Program-made: the position numbers and the translations under genes
Notes under the pieces: model-generated
The model's input: only the letters and a program-made list of their open reading frames with translations
Told to the model about the DNA's origin: nothing
Database searches by the model: none
Shown: one piece after another, positions 8,685 through 17,333 of the stretch
Position numbering within the stretch: position 1 is the first letter of the stretch
Layout: each line of letters starts with the position of its first letter
Origin: Thermohalobaculum sp039513195
Lineage (GTDB): Bacteria > Pseudomonadota > Alphaproteobacteria > Rhodobacterales > Rhodobacteraceae
Direction: 5' to 3'
DNA length: 64,000 nt
Assembly: GCA_039513195.1 (NCBI GenBank)
Contig: JBCCRM010000024.1
Coordinates: 5,656-69,655 of the forward strand

Positions 8685-9757
8685 AGCGCATCCCAGTCAC
8701 GATCCTCACCGGCTTCCTCGGCTCCGGGAAGACAACCTTGCTCAACCGGCTGATCGCTGAGCCAGGCTTCGGCGAGACTGCTGTGATCGTCAACGAGTTC
8801 GGCGAGGCGGGGGTCGATGGCGCGCTGGTTGCACAGGCCGACGAGCGAGCCTTTGCGATGTCCGTCGGATGCCTGTGCTGCACCATCTCAGGCGACGTGC
8901 GGTTGACGCTTCTCCGACTGCTGCGAGAGGCGGATGACGGCATAGGTCCGGGCTTCGAGAGGGTCGTGATCGAGACGACCGGGATCGCCGATCCGCTGCC
9001 GATCCTGCAGACCTTTATGAGCGACGAAGAGATGCTGAGCCGTTTCACGCTCAACGGCGTGGTGACGCTGGTCGATGTAATCAACGGTGCCGATGCGACC
9101 GACCGTTTTCGGGAAGCACAACGCCAGGTCGCGGTCGCCGATCTTCTGCTGATCACAAAGAGCGACCTGGCCCGCGATCCGGCCTCTCAGCGCGACCTTC
9201 GAACGCTCACGTCTCGGCTGCGGACGATGAACCCGAATGCCCGCGTGCTCCCGGCGGAGGACGTGACGGCCGAGACGGTCTTCTCCCTCGCTGCCTTCGA
9301 CCCGTCCGGCAAACCCCCCGATGTGCGGGAGTGGCTGCGCTTCGACGAAACGGCAGACGTGACGCACCGCCACGCCCACAGCCATGATCACGACGTGAAC
9401 CGGCACGGCGACACGGCAATGGCGTTCAGCTTCTCCGCAACCGGGCCCGTGGATCCTTTGGCCCTCGAAGACGCTATTGCGGCTCTTCAAAGGTCGTTCG
9501 GCCACGACCTGTTGCGTATCAAGGGGTTGCTCGAGCTTGCAGGGCACCCGGCAGCCCCTCGGGTGGTGCACGTGGTCGGCCATATTGCAAACCCGTTTCG
9601 TCTGCTAGACGGTTGGCCGAATGGAATCGACCGGACCCGGCTCGTGATGATTGTGGCCGGTCCGGCGCGCGCCGAGGCAGCGAACATGCTACGAAGTTTC
9701 CTGCCAGAGCTGTGCGCCTTCGACGCCGACACCGTGCCAACGAAAGCGACTGCATGA
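8681..9757 (+). CDS. COG0523-family GTPase (putative zinc metallochaperone)
   Basis: This encodes 358 residues of the CobW/YjiA/ZagA family of G3E GTPases. Visible motifs are the P-loop GFLGSGKTT (residues 11-19), the metal-site motif GCLCC (63-67), the Walker-B-like ETTGIADP, and the base-recognition TKSD. Between the GTPase and C-terminal domains lies a His-rich linker (THRHAHSHDHDVNRHGD, residues ~226-242), typical of metal-handling members. The C-terminal CobW_C domain includes LLRIKGLLEL. Zur-controlled COG0523 proteins are thought to deliver zinc to client enzymes in zinc deficiency; the operator upstream and DUF1826 neighbour favour zinc over cobalt. It overlaps both neighbouring genes by 4 bases. 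Confidence 0.9.
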   Translation: MKRIPVTILTGFLGSGKTTLLNRLIAEPGFGETAVIVNEFGEAGVDGALVAQADERAFAMSVGCLCCTISGDVRLTLLRLLREADDGIGPGFERVVIETTGIADPLPILQTFMSDEEMLSRFTLNGVVTLVDVINGADATDRFREAQRQVAVADLLLITKSDLARDPASQRDLRTLTSRLRTMNPNARVLPAEDVTAETVFSLAAFDPSGKPPDVREWLRFDETADVTHRHAHSHDHDVNRHGDTAMAFSFSATGPVDPLALEDAIAALQRSFGHDLLRIKGLLELAGHPAAPRVVHVVGHIANPFRLLDGWPNGIDRTRLVMIVAGPARAEAANMLRSFLPELCAFDADTVPTKATA

Positions 9758-10422
9758 GATATCTTGCCCGCGCCTGCGCGCTCACGGCTGCCACGATCGC
9801 CACCCTGCTTGCCGCGGTGCCGCGTGAGGTCAACGCACACCCCCATGTCTTCGTGGATGGCGGGGTGGATTTCGTTCTGGCCGAGAACTCGACGCTTCAG
9901 GCGCTGGAAGTTACCTGGATCTTCGACGCCTTCGAGACGCTTTATATCCTGGCGGCGGCAGGACACGCTCCGACCGCGTCGGGCGACCTAGATGCCGCGG
10001 CGAGCCGCGACCTCACCTGGCAGCTCGGCGCTTGGCTCGGCGATTTCTCCGGTTCAGCACATCTCTCTGTCGATGGGGAGCAAACTGCACTCGACGACCC
10101 CGTCAACCTCAATCTCGATCTGACCGATGGCCGTCTCCAACTGACCTTCACTCGTCGTCTCGCAAGCCCACAGGACATCGGCGCGCGAAAGGTCGAGGTC
10201 GCCTTCTACGAGGCCACATACTTTTATGCGTTCTCTGCCACCAAACCGCCGACCTTTCGCGGAGACGGAGGGCCGTGCTCGGCTCGGGTGAACCGCTTCA
10301 ACCCAGACACGCAGCTTGCGGCGCTGCAATCCACCCTCTTCGACCTCAGCCGGGAGGAGACGCCCGAGATGACGGATGTCGGAGCGCTCTTCGCAGATAG
10401 GATCGTGGTCAAGTGCGAATAG
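9754..10422 (+). CDS. DUF1007 family periplasmic protein
   Basis: This is a 222-residue exported protein: an N-terminal signal peptide (hydrophobic ALTAATIATLLAAVP, cleavage after VNA) is followed at once by HPHVFVDG, the hallmark of DUF1007. Further family features are LEVTWIFDAFETLYIL, VAFYEATYFYAF near residues 150-160, and CSARVNRFNP. DUF1007 proteins are periplasmic and nearly always sit next to a NicO/RcnA-type transporter, as here. The conserved N-terminal His pair exposed after cleavage may bind metal. The start overlaps the stop of the GTPase gene (ATGA), and the end overlaps the transporter start. Zinc is the likely metal because of the Zur-like box. Confidence 0.82.
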   Translation: MRYLARACALTAATIATLLAAVPREVNAHPHVFVDGGVDFVLAENSTLQALEVTWIFDAFETLYILAAAGHAPTASGDLDAAASRDLTWQLGAWLGDFSGSAHLSVDGEQTALDDPVNLNLDLTDGRLQLTFTRRLASPQDIGARKVEVAFYEATYFYAFSATKPPTFRGDGGPCSARVNRFNPDTQLAALQSTLFDLSREETPEMTDVGALFADRIVVKCE

Positions 10423-11303
10423 CCATACCCATCCTGCTGCTGGCGGCTCTCCTCGCATTTGCCTATTCGTTGGTTGATGCGAGCAATCTGGCCCAATGGG
10501 CTGCAGAATGGCAGCGCAGCTTCCAAAACCAAATCGCCACAGCGATCCAAGGTCTGCGGTCCGGCGCACCGGGGGCCATGGCGGCGCTGCTGGCGGCAGC
10601 CGGAGCCTATGGCTTTGTCCACGCGATAGGTCCCGGTCACGGCAAATACCTGATCGGCGGCGTCGGGCTTGGCTCGTCGGTGGCGAGAGCGCGCCTCGTC
10701 GGCATCGCGGTCGCCTCCAGCTTGATGCAGGCGCTTTGGGCGATTTGCATCGTCTACGGTGGGTTTCTACTTCTCGAGCTCTCAGCGCCGAACATGACCA
10801 TTTTGGCGGAGCGGTATCTCGCCCCCGCCAGCTACATCGCGATCGCCGCAATCGGCGCCGTGTTGGTCTGGCGAGGGGCCTGGGCACTTGCCAAACAGTT
10901 GGGCGCCCGGGATGACCCACACGGAAAAGATCGACAGAATGCCTGCGGCTGCCATGGGCATGGCCCCTCGCCCGACGAGCTGGCAGCGCTGCGGTCCTCC
11001 CGCGATGTGGTTGCCATGATTGCGAGCATCGCGGTGCGGCCATGCACGGGCGCCATCTTCCTTCTGGTGATCGCGTGGCAATTGGACATCCGCGCCGCCG
11101 GGGCCCTGGCAGTGGTGGTGATGGGCCTCGGCACAGCGGCCCTGACCAGCCTCGTTGCTGTCTCAAGCATTGCCGCGCGGGAGATGACCTTCGCCTCTGC
11201 GGGCAGGGTGGGTGCGGTATCGAACGCCCTTCCCACCCTTCAGGTCGTGGCCGGCGTTCTCATCTTTTGGATAAGCCTGGCGTTGCACGACGTTGCAGCC
11301 TGA
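10413..11303 (+). CDS. NicO-family metal transporter
   Basis: This 296-residue membrane protein starts at a GTG that overlaps the DUF1007 gene by 10 bases. It has an N-terminal membrane segment and about five more. Family markers are GFVHAIGPGHGKYLIGG (the HxxGPGHG motif, residues ~69-85), a cytoplasmic His/Cys loop ACGCHGHG near residue 175, and IAVRPCTGAIFLLVIAW, which matches the RPCxGA motif of RcnA/NicO proteins. The family was named for nickel and cobalt, but DUF1007-linked copies under Zur control are better explained as zinc importers. Direction of transport cannot be read from sequence. It is the last gene of the zinc operon. Confidence 0.85.
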   Translation: MRIAIPILLLAALLAFAYSLVDASNLAQWAAEWQRSFQNQIATAIQGLRSGAPGAMAALLAAAGAYGFVHAIGPGHGKYLIGGVGLGSSVARARLVGIAVASSLMQALWAICIVYGGFLLLELSAPNMTILAERYLAPASYIAIAAIGAVLVWRGAWALAKQLGARDDPHGKDRQNACGCHGHGPSPDELAALRSSRDVVAMIASIAVRPCTGAIFLLVIAWQLDIRAAGALAVVVMGLGTAALTSLVAVSSIAAREMTFASAGRVGAVSNALPTLQVVAGVLIFWISLALHDVAA

Positions 11304-11590
11304 CAGGCGGCGCTAGGAACGAGCGCGGCTGGCGCGCTGGCCACAGCAACTCGCGGACCAGCGGTATCGTTCTGGTGTTCGGTAGAAAGCCCATAGGCTT
11401 TCGGAACCCGGACCCGCGCCCGCCTTCGAACATCGGTACGGACTGCATCGGTGAGACCCACGGCGACGTCGACGACGCTATGGCAGCCCTAGGGCGCGCG
11501 GTCGCGGGCCCCTCCGGTCGGCGGTGGCCCGGCCAGATGCCATCCGAGGAGCGGCACCGGCCGCCGGGAACGGGCCTTGCCGGCACGAGG
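11304..11590. other. Intergenic region between convergent genes
   Basis: These 287 bases separate the convergent NicO transporter and LacI genes. Long open frames exist on both strands, but none has a recognisable motif and their composition is Arg/Pro/Gly-rich, as expected for shadow frames in GC-rich DNA. I see no strong terminator hairpin and no RNA gene. Confidence 0.4.
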
Positions 11591-12616
11591 CTAGGTTGTG
11601 TGCCCCGCAATTAGGCGGCAGGTGAAGTCTGGCCCAGCAACGGGAGGGCTCTCCGGCGCCTCAGCCAGGATCCACGCCGCGGCGGCCGCACCGATCTCGT
11701 GGCGTGGGGTTTGAGTAGTCGTGATCCGCATCGGCAAGGCCGTCAGGAAACCGAGCCCGTTGAAGCCGGCGAGCGCGAGCGCGCCAGGCACATCGATGCC
11801 CGTTGCCAGACAATGCATCAATCCCCCAGCGGCCAGGTCGTCATTGGCGTAGTAGATCGCGTCCATCGGCGCGCTTTCTGCGAGCAGCGCCGCCGTCAGC
11901 GCCCGGCCGGCCTGCATCGAGGACGGGGCGCCGTCGACCCGGCGCGCGACGATGCTCGCACCTGCGTCAGATACTGTCTTGGCGAAGGCGTCGAACCGCT
12001 TTGTCGCGCGCAAATCGTTGCCAATGGTGCTCGCGACATAGCCGAAGCGGCGATAGCCGCGGCGCAGCAAATGGCGGGCCATATCGCAGCCGACTTTGTG
12101 GTGAGAGAAGCCGAAGCAAGCCGACATCGGCGCCCCGTCGCTGTCCATGATCTCTGCGACCCGGACGCCGGTGCGCTGTACGATCTGACGGAGCGCTTCG
12201 GTGTGTTCCAGGCCGGAGAGGATAAGACCCCGCGGGCGCCAGGCGAGCAGGTCGAAAACGATGTCCTCTTCTGTCTCCAGCGCGTATTCCGATACTCCGA
12301 ACACAGGGCGCAAATGGCTCTCGCCCAAGGTCGCATCGATGCCGGCTAGCACCTCGGTGAAGACCCGGTTCTGGAGCGTCGGGACGACCACGCCAACCAG
12401 CGGATTGTCGTAAGCGGCATTGCCCCCGGCGAGACGGTTGTGGACATAGCCGATGTCCCGTGCGGCACGCACCACGGCTTTGCGCACATCCTTCGAAATA
12501 TAGCCCGTGCCACGCATAACCCGCGACACGGTCATCTGGCTCACGCCTGCGACACCGGCCACGTCATGCATGGTCGGCTGACGGTCAGCCCCGGTGCCTC
12601 TGCGTCTGCGCGCCAT
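11591..12616 (-). CDS. LacI-family transcriptional repressor
   Basis: This encodes 341 residues. Residues ~15-65 form the LacI helix-turn-helix and hinge helix (TMHDVAGVAGVSQMTVSRVMRG, then RAARDIGYVHNRLAGG), and the rest is a periplasmic-binding-like ligand domain (PLVGVVVPTLQNRVFTEVLAGI, FGYVASTIGNDLRATKR, YANDDLAAGG, ALAGFNGLGF). The arrangement is closest to GntR/gluconate-type LacI members, which respond to sugars or sugar acids. It is divergent from the ABC/catabolic operon starting at 12778; the two operator palindromes in the shared 161-base interval are its obvious targets. Expected behaviour: repression relieved by the imported sugar or a metabolite of it. Confidence 0.92.
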   Translation of the reverse strand: MARRRRGTGADRQPTMHDVAGVAGVSQMTVSRVMRGTGYISKDVRKAVVRAARDIGYVHNRLAGGNAAYDNPLVGVVVPTLQNRVFTEVLAGIDATLGESHLRPVFGVSEYALETEEDIVFDLLAWRPRGLILSGLEHTEALRQIVQRTGVRVAEIMDSDGAPMSACFGFSHHKVGCDMARHLLRRGYRRFGYVASTIGNDLRATKRFDAFAKTVSDAGASIVARRVDGAPSSMQAGRALTAALLAESAPMDAIYYANDDLAAGGLMHCLATGIDVPGALALAGFNGLGFLTALPMRITTTQTPRHEIGAAAAAWILAEAPESPPVAGPDFTCRLIAGHTT

Positions 12617-12649
12617 CTCGCGTCACCTCACGCCCCTTCTTCGGACGGG

Positions 12650-12703
12650 TTGACATGTGTTTACGTAAACAGATAATGGCCTGGCAAGATGTTTATACAA
12701 ACA
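12650..12703 (+). promoter_or_regulatory. Promoter with two LacI-type operators
   Basis: A -35-like TTGACA (12650-12655) and a -10-like GATAAT (12672-12677) are 16 bases apart. The spacer holds a perfect palindrome TGTTTACGTAAACA (12658-12671), so bound repressor would cover the promoter. A second, imperfect copy TGTTTATACAAACA (12690-12703) sits with its centre 32 bases downstream, close to three helical turns, on the same DNA face. The central CG pair of the first site is the usual LacI/GalR signature. Both sites lie between the LacI gene and the operon, so the repressor probably also controls itself. Confidence 0.8.
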
Positions 12704-12777
12704 CACCGGCCGCCGCCGTTCTGGCAGCGAAGCGCGGACATGCCGACAGACCGGCCAAATATCGGGAGGACAAAGAC

Positions 12778-13860
12778 ATGCGCACCCTGTTCCTGAGCAC
12801 GGCACTCGCCTTCGTCACCGCAGGCACGGCCCTTGCCGCAGACACGCATCGGCCGGAATGCTTTGCGCCGGCACCCGGGACGTCGACGATCTCCTATGAC
12901 GCGAAGGAGGGGCCTTACCGTCTCGCCTTCGTCAACGGCTTTGCGGGGAACGATTGGCGCATCCAGGCGATCCAGTCGGCCAAGGCTTGGGCCGCGCGGC
13001 CGGAGAATGCCAGCAAGATCGATGAGTTCACGGTCGTATCGGTCGGCAATGACAGTGCAGCGCAGATCGCCGCGATCGACAACTTCATTGCCGCCGGTTT
13101 CGACGCCATCGCCTTCATTGCGGTCAACCCGACCGCCTTCGAACCGGTGATCCGCCGCGCTGCGCGCGCGGGCACGATCCTTGTGCCCTTCGACAATGTC
13201 CTCGACACTGACAAGGTTGTGCAAGTGAACGAGAGCCAGAAGGATCTCGGTGCGCTCAAGGCCCAGACGGTTATGGAGCTTCTGGGCGGCGAGGCGGAAA
13301 AGATCCTGATGGTCAATGGTCTGCCCGGCAACGCGACCGACCGCGACCGTAGGCTCGGCATGATGAGTGTGTTGGAGGGAGTCGAGGGGCTCGAAATCGT
13401 CGAGGTCGTTGGCAACTGGGACACCGGCACCAGTCAGAAAGTGGTGGCCGACGCGCTCGCCACCCATGGCAGCTTCGATGCCGTTGTATCGCAGCATGGC
13501 GCCGCCGGGACCATCAACGCCATGCAGGCCGCCGGCCACCCGATTGTGCCGATGGGCGTCGATGGCGAAAACGGCGTGCGTATGCTGATGGACGAACTCG
13601 ACATCCCCGGCGTCTCCGCCAGCCAAGCCCCGGCAATGTCGGCCGTGGCGCTCGAAGCCGCGGTGGCGCTGTTGGAGGGGCATTCGCTCCCACAAACGAT
13701 CTTCCTGCCGATTCCCAGCGTGGCGGCGGCTGACTTGGAACCTGGCGGCAACTATTTCCCAGACCTGCCAAAGTCCTTCAACACCGGCACCGGCTATGTA
13801 GATTGCTTCGCACCCTTCACGCCGGAGGAACTGCTCGGCCAGTCTCCCGACAACACCTGA
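12778..13860 (+). CDS. Sugar ABC importer, periplasmic binding protein
   Basis: This encodes 360 residues from the ATG at 12778, preceded by GGGAGGA. A signal peptide (LFLSTALAFVTAGTALA, cleavage before ADTHRP) is followed by a class B (RbsB/XylF-like) sugar-binding fold: RLAFVNGFAGNDWRIQAIQSA, NFIAAGFDAIAFIAVNPTAFEPV, LVPFDNV, ILMVNGLPGNATDRDRR, and VVGNWDTGTSQKVVADAL. The last two match the hinge and ligand regions of ribose/xylose/ erythritol-type binding proteins. It is the first gene of an operon with an ATPase and two permeases. The actual sugar is unknown; the SMP-30 and dehydrogenase genes downstream suggest an aldose or sugar acid. Confidence 0.92.
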   Translation: MRTLFLSTALAFVTAGTALAADTHRPECFAPAPGTSTISYDAKEGPYRLAFVNGFAGNDWRIQAIQSAKAWAARPENASKIDEFTVVSVGNDSAAQIAAIDNFIAAGFDAIAFIAVNPTAFEPVIRRAARAGTILVPFDNVLDTDKVVQVNESQKDLGALKAQTVMELLGGEAEKILMVNGLPGNATDRDRRLGMMSVLEGVEGLEIVEVVGNWDTGTSQKVVADALATHGSFDAVVSQHGAAGTINAMQAAGHPIVPMGVDGENGVRMLMDELDIPGVSASQAPAMSAVALEAAVALLEGHSLPQTIFLPIPSVAAADLEPGGNYFPDLPKSFNTGTGYVDCFAPFTPEELLGQSPDNT

Positions 13861-13922
13861 AGCCCAACGGCGCCAAAGACCGGCGGCGCGCCTGCGCCGT
13901 CGCCCTGGCCGATCGGGACGCG

Positions 13923-15434
13923 ATGACCGAAACCCCGCCCTTTCTGGAGATGCGAGGCATCTCAATGCAGTTCGGCGCGACCAAGGCGCTCGACCGTGTG
14001 GACTTCGCCTGCCGGCCAGCCGAGATCCACGCCGTTTTGGGTGAGAACGGGGCCGGCAAGTCGACCCTGATGAAGCTGATCGCCGGTGTGCTGCAACCGA
14101 CCGACGGCCAGATCCGGGTCGAGGGCGAGGAAGTGCATCTAGGCCAGCCCCGCGACGCCCTTGCCCATGGCCTCGTCTGCGTCTTCCAAGAACTGTCGCT
14201 GGTGCCGGATCTTACAGTGCGCGACAATCTATTGCTCGGGGCTCCGGGCAGGGGTCTCGGCTGGCTCAAGCGCGATGGATTGGCCGAGGCGCAGGCGATT
14301 TTGCGCCGCATCGGGGGAGAGGACATCCGCCTCTCCGCCCGCGTCGCCGATCTGACCCTGGCTGCCCGCCAGCAGGTGGAGATTGCAAAGGCGATGATGA
14401 AGCGCCCGCGTCTCCTGATCCTCGACGAGGCAACCTCCGCCCTCGGCGCCTCGGTCGTAGACAAGGTCTTCGCCCTGATCCGGGAGGAGCGCGACCGGGG
14501 GACCGCCGTGCTCTTCATCTCCCACCGTTTCCACGAGGTCGAGGCGCTGGCCGACCGCGTCTCGGTCTTTCGCAACGGGGAACGGGTCGCGACCTTCGCC
14601 AAGGGCGCCCATGACTATGGCGAGATCATCGACATGATGGTGGGCCAGAAGATCGAGGAGCTGTTTCCACCGAAGCCAACGGCCAGCCCCGATGCCGAGA
14701 CGGTGCTGACAGTCAATGGCTTTTCCTGGGACGGCAAGGTCCACGATATCGGCCTGACAGTGCGCCGCGGGCAGATCGTCGGCCTGGGGGGGCTCGATGG
14801 CCAGGGCCAGGGTGCGTTCCTGATGGGGCTCTTCGGGCTCCTGCGCGGGACCGAGGGGGCGGTCACCATCGGCGGAAGCCAAGTCACCGTCTCCAGCCCC
14901 AAGGCCGCGAAACATGCGGATGTCGCGCTCGCCTTTATCCCGGAGGACCGCAAGACGGAGGGGCTGATCCAGGACCAGAGCATCCGCGAGAACCTGGAGC
15001 TGGCAGCCCTCGGCCGCGACGATCTCAATGCCCACGATCCGGCGCTCTATGCCGGATCCCTCGACCGGTTGGAGCTAAAGCATGGCGGGCTCGACCTGCC
15101 GGTCGCCTCGCTCTCAGGCGGCAATCAGCAAAAGGTCGTGCTCTCGAAATGGCTGGCTCTGCGGCCCCGCTGTCTCCTGCTCGCCGATCCGACCCGCGGC
15201 ATCGACGTGAAAACCAAGACCCAGATCTATGCCATGCTCCGCCGCCTGGCCGACGAGGGCACGGCGATCCTGCTGCTCAGCACCGATTACGAGGAGCTCA
15301 TCCAGCTCTGCGACGAGACCCATATCTTCTTCGGTGGACGGATCGTGCGAACGCTCAGCGGTGCGGCGCTGACCCCGCAAAACGTGATCGCCGCCACGCT
15401 AAACATTGCCGCGCCGGAGATGGCAGATGCTTGA
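13923..15434 (+). CDS. Sugar ABC importer, double ATPase (RbsA/MglA type)
   Basis: This encodes 503 residues from the ATG at 13923 with two ABC domains in tandem. The N-terminal domain has Walker A GENGAGKST, a degenerate signature (LTLAARQQVEIAKAM in place of LSxGQ) and Walker B LLILDEATSALG. The C-terminal domain has a degenerate Walker A (GGLDGQGQGAFL), a good signature LSGGNQQKVVLSKWL and LLADPTRGIDV, where the usual Glu after the Walker B Asp is replaced. One competent and one degenerate site is normal for carbohydrate uptake transporter-2 ATPases. It overlaps the following permease gene by 8 bases. Confidence 0.93.
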   Translation: MTETPPFLEMRGISMQFGATKALDRVDFACRPAEIHAVLGENGAGKSTLMKLIAGVLQPTDGQIRVEGEEVHLGQPRDALAHGLVCVFQELSLVPDLTVRDNLLLGAPGRGLGWLKRDGLAEAQAILRRIGGEDIRLSARVADLTLAARQQVEIAKAMMKRPRLLILDEATSALGASVVDKVFALIREERDRGTAVLFISHRFHEVEALADRVSVFRNGERVATFAKGAHDYGEIIDMMVGQKIEELFPPKPTASPDAETVLTVNGFSWDGKVHDIGLTVRRGQIVGLGGLDGQGQGAFLMGLFGLLRGTEGAVTIGGSQVTVSSPKAAKHADVALAFIPEDRKTEGLIQDQSIRENLELAALGRDDLNAHDPALYAGSLDRLELKHGGLDLPVASLSGGNQQKVVLSKWLALRPRCLLLADPTRGIDVKTKTQIYAMLRRLADEGTAILLLSTDYEELIQLCDETHIFFGGRIVRTLSGAALTPQNVIAATLNIAAPEMADA

Positions 15435-16392
15435 CTATCTGCGTGCCAACCGGCGGGAGGCAATTGCTGGCATCGTGCTCGTGGTCCTTCTCGCGCTCTA
15501 TCTGGGCACCCATCCCCGCGGCGCCTCCACCTATGTGCTGACGATCTGGGCCAATCAGTGCCTGATCCTGGGGCTGGCAGCTGCCGCCCAGTTTTTCGCT
15601 GTGGTCGTTCGGGGCATCGACCTTTCAGTGGGCGCAGTGATGGCGCTGACCAACTGCATCGCTTCCCATCTCCTCGACGGATCGGTACTGGGCATTGCGC
15701 TCGGCATGGTGGCGGTGCTGTTGGCGGGTGGGCTCTGCGGGCTCGCGAATGGTTGCCTGGTCGTCTTCGGTAGGATCCAGCCCATCGTGGTCACTCTGGC
15801 CAGCGCCTCCGTCTTCGTGGGACTTGCGCTCCTCCTCCGCCCGACGCCGGGTGGGGCGATCAACTACGACCTCGCCGATGCGATCACGCTCGACATAGCC
15901 GGTGTGCCAACCGCCCTGGTCGCGACCGGCCTGATCGTCTTCGCCTTTTGGCTGCCGTTTCGGCGCACGGGCCTCGGTCTCGGGCTGTACGCTCTGGGCT
16001 CGTCGGAGAAGGCCGCCTTTCAGTCCGGCATCGACACGCGGCTGGTGCGGATCGCGGCCTTCACCCTCGCGGGGGTCTTCGGCGGGCTCGCAGGCCTCTT
16101 CTACAGTTTCGTGACGACCACCGGCGATGCCGGCATCGCGGCAGGCTTTACGCTAAACTCCATCGCCGCCGTGGTGCTGGGCGGTGTGCTCCTCCGGGGC
16201 GGTGTCGGCTCGCTGATCGGCGCGCTCGCCGGCGCCTTCATCCTGAAGACAATCGCCTCGCTGATGTTCTTCTCCGGTATCCCGTCGCTTGCCCAACCGC
16301 TGTTCGAGGGATTGATCCTCGCCGCGGCCATCGCCATCGGCGGCGCCGATGTGCTGCGCGCCCGCAACCGGTTGGACATCTTCGCGCGATGA
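15427..16392 (+). CDS. Sugar ABC importer, permease 1 (RbsC-like)
   Basis: This encodes 321 residues of the RbsC/BPD_transp_2 family, from an ATG inside the end of the ATPase gene. About eight to ten hydrophobic segments are visible. Family motifs are VVRGIDLSVGAVMALTN (residues ~57-73), GLANGCLVVFGRIQPIVVTLAS, GLYALGSSEKAAFQSGI, and TLNSIAAVVLGGVLLRGGVGS near residue 240. It ends with the TGA overlapping the next ATG, so it is translated together with the second permease. Two non-identical permeases imply a heterodimeric channel served by the double ATPase. Confidence 0.93.
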   Translation: MLDYLRANRREAIAGIVLVVLLALYLGTHPRGASTYVLTIWANQCLILGLAAAAQFFAVVVRGIDLSVGAVMALTNCIASHLLDGSVLGIALGMVAVLLAGGLCGLANGCLVVFGRIQPIVVTLASASVFVGLALLLRPTPGGAINYDLADAITLDIAGVPTALVATGLIVFAFWLPFRRTGLGLGLYALGSSEKAAFQSGIDTRLVRIAAFTLAGVFGGLAGLFYSFVTTTGDAGIAAGFTLNSIAAVVLGGVLLRGGVGSLIGALAGAFILKTIASLMFFSGIPSLAQPLFEGLILAAAIAIGGADVLRARNRLDIFAR

Positions 16393-17333
16393 CCCGGGCG
16401 ATCACCATAGACAGCCTGATGCCCTATCTCGGCGCGGTGGCGCTGATCCTTGCCGGCAGCCTGTTCTTTCCGGCGATCCTGACGGTCGACTATCTGGGCC
16501 AGCAGCTTCAGATCGCAGCCTTTCTCGGATTGCTTGCGACCGGGGCGACGGTGGTTATCCTGCTCGGGCATATCGATCTGTCGGTGCCTTGGGTGATGAC
16601 AGGCGCCGCAATCCTATCGACGGCGCTGGTCGGCTCGGGCAATGCGGTGCTCGGCGCACTCGCGGTTCCGGCCGCCCTGGCCTTCGGGGCGCTGATCGGC
16701 GTCGTAAACGGCTTCGGAGTGGCGGTCTTGCGCATCCCCTCTATGGTCTGGACGCTTGCGGTCAACTCCATGCTGCTCGGCCTCGCGGTGCTCAACACCG
16801 GCGGTTTCAACCCAAAGGGCGAGGCGAGCGCGCTTATGGTTGGGATGGCCTCGGGCAAGGTCTTGGGTATGCCAGTGAGCTTCCTGGTCTGGATCGCGGT
16901 CACCGCGGCCCTGGCCCTCTTCCTCACGCGCACGCCCTTCGGACGCTATCTACGGTCTATCGGCTTCAACGAGAAGGCGACCTTTTTGTCTGGCGTCTCC
17001 ACGCCCTCGGTGGTCTTCACGGCCTTCGCCGTCGCCGGCATGTGCTCGGCCCTCGGCGGCGTGTTGCTGGCGGGGTATGCGAACCAGGCCTACCAGTCGA
17101 TGGGCGACCCGTTCCTGCTGCCAACCATTGCAGCGGTGGTGATCGGCGGCACTTCGATCCTCGGTGGGCGGGGCGGGCTCTTCGGCACCATCGGCGGCGC
17201 TCTTTTCATAACGCTGCTGACCTCGATCCTGTCGGTCATGCAGATCGGCGACGCCTGGCGCAGCATCATCTTCGGCCTGATCATCCTTGCCATGCTGCTG
17301 TTTCAGAGCCTCAGGAAGGGAGCCCCGGCATGA
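16389..17333 (+). CDS. Sugar ABC importer, permease 2 (RbsC-like)
   Basis: This encodes 314 residues from the ATG at 16389, in a 4-base ATGA overlap with the first permease. It is a second RbsC-family protein with VVILLGHIDLSVPWVMTGAA, GVVNGFGVAVLRIPSMVWTL, YLRSIGFNEKATFLSGV and LLPTIAAVVIGGTSILGG, the last being the conserved ATPase-docking region. It is clearly homologous to, but distinct from, permease 1. Its stop overlaps the start of the SMP-30 gene. Taken with the neighbours, it confirms a CUT2-type importer. Confidence 0.93.
   Translation: MTRAITIDSLMPYLGAVALILAGSLFFPAILTVDYLGQQLQIAAFLGLLATGATVVILLGHIDLSVPWVMTGAAILSTALVGSGNAVLGALAVPAALAFGALIGVVNGFGVAVLRIPSMVWTLAVNSMLLGLAVLNTGGFNPKGEASALMVGMASGKVLGMPVSFLVWIAVTAALALFLTRTPFGRYLRSIGFNEKATFLSGVSTPSVVFTAFAVAGMCSALGGVLLAGYANQAYQSMGDPFLLPTIAAVVIGGTSILGGRGGLFGTIGGALFITLLTSILSVMQIGDAWRSIIFGLIILAMLLFQSLRKGAPA

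Noticed and set aside
12661..13965. 434-codon minus-strand open frame overlapping the sugar-binding protein gene
   Set aside because: It is a shadow of the plus-strand gene, which has a signal peptide, ribosome-binding site and family motifs.
15948..16388. Upstream extension of the second permease frame
   Set aside because: It overlaps the first permease gene, and the ATGA overlap at 16389 gives a normal start and family length.
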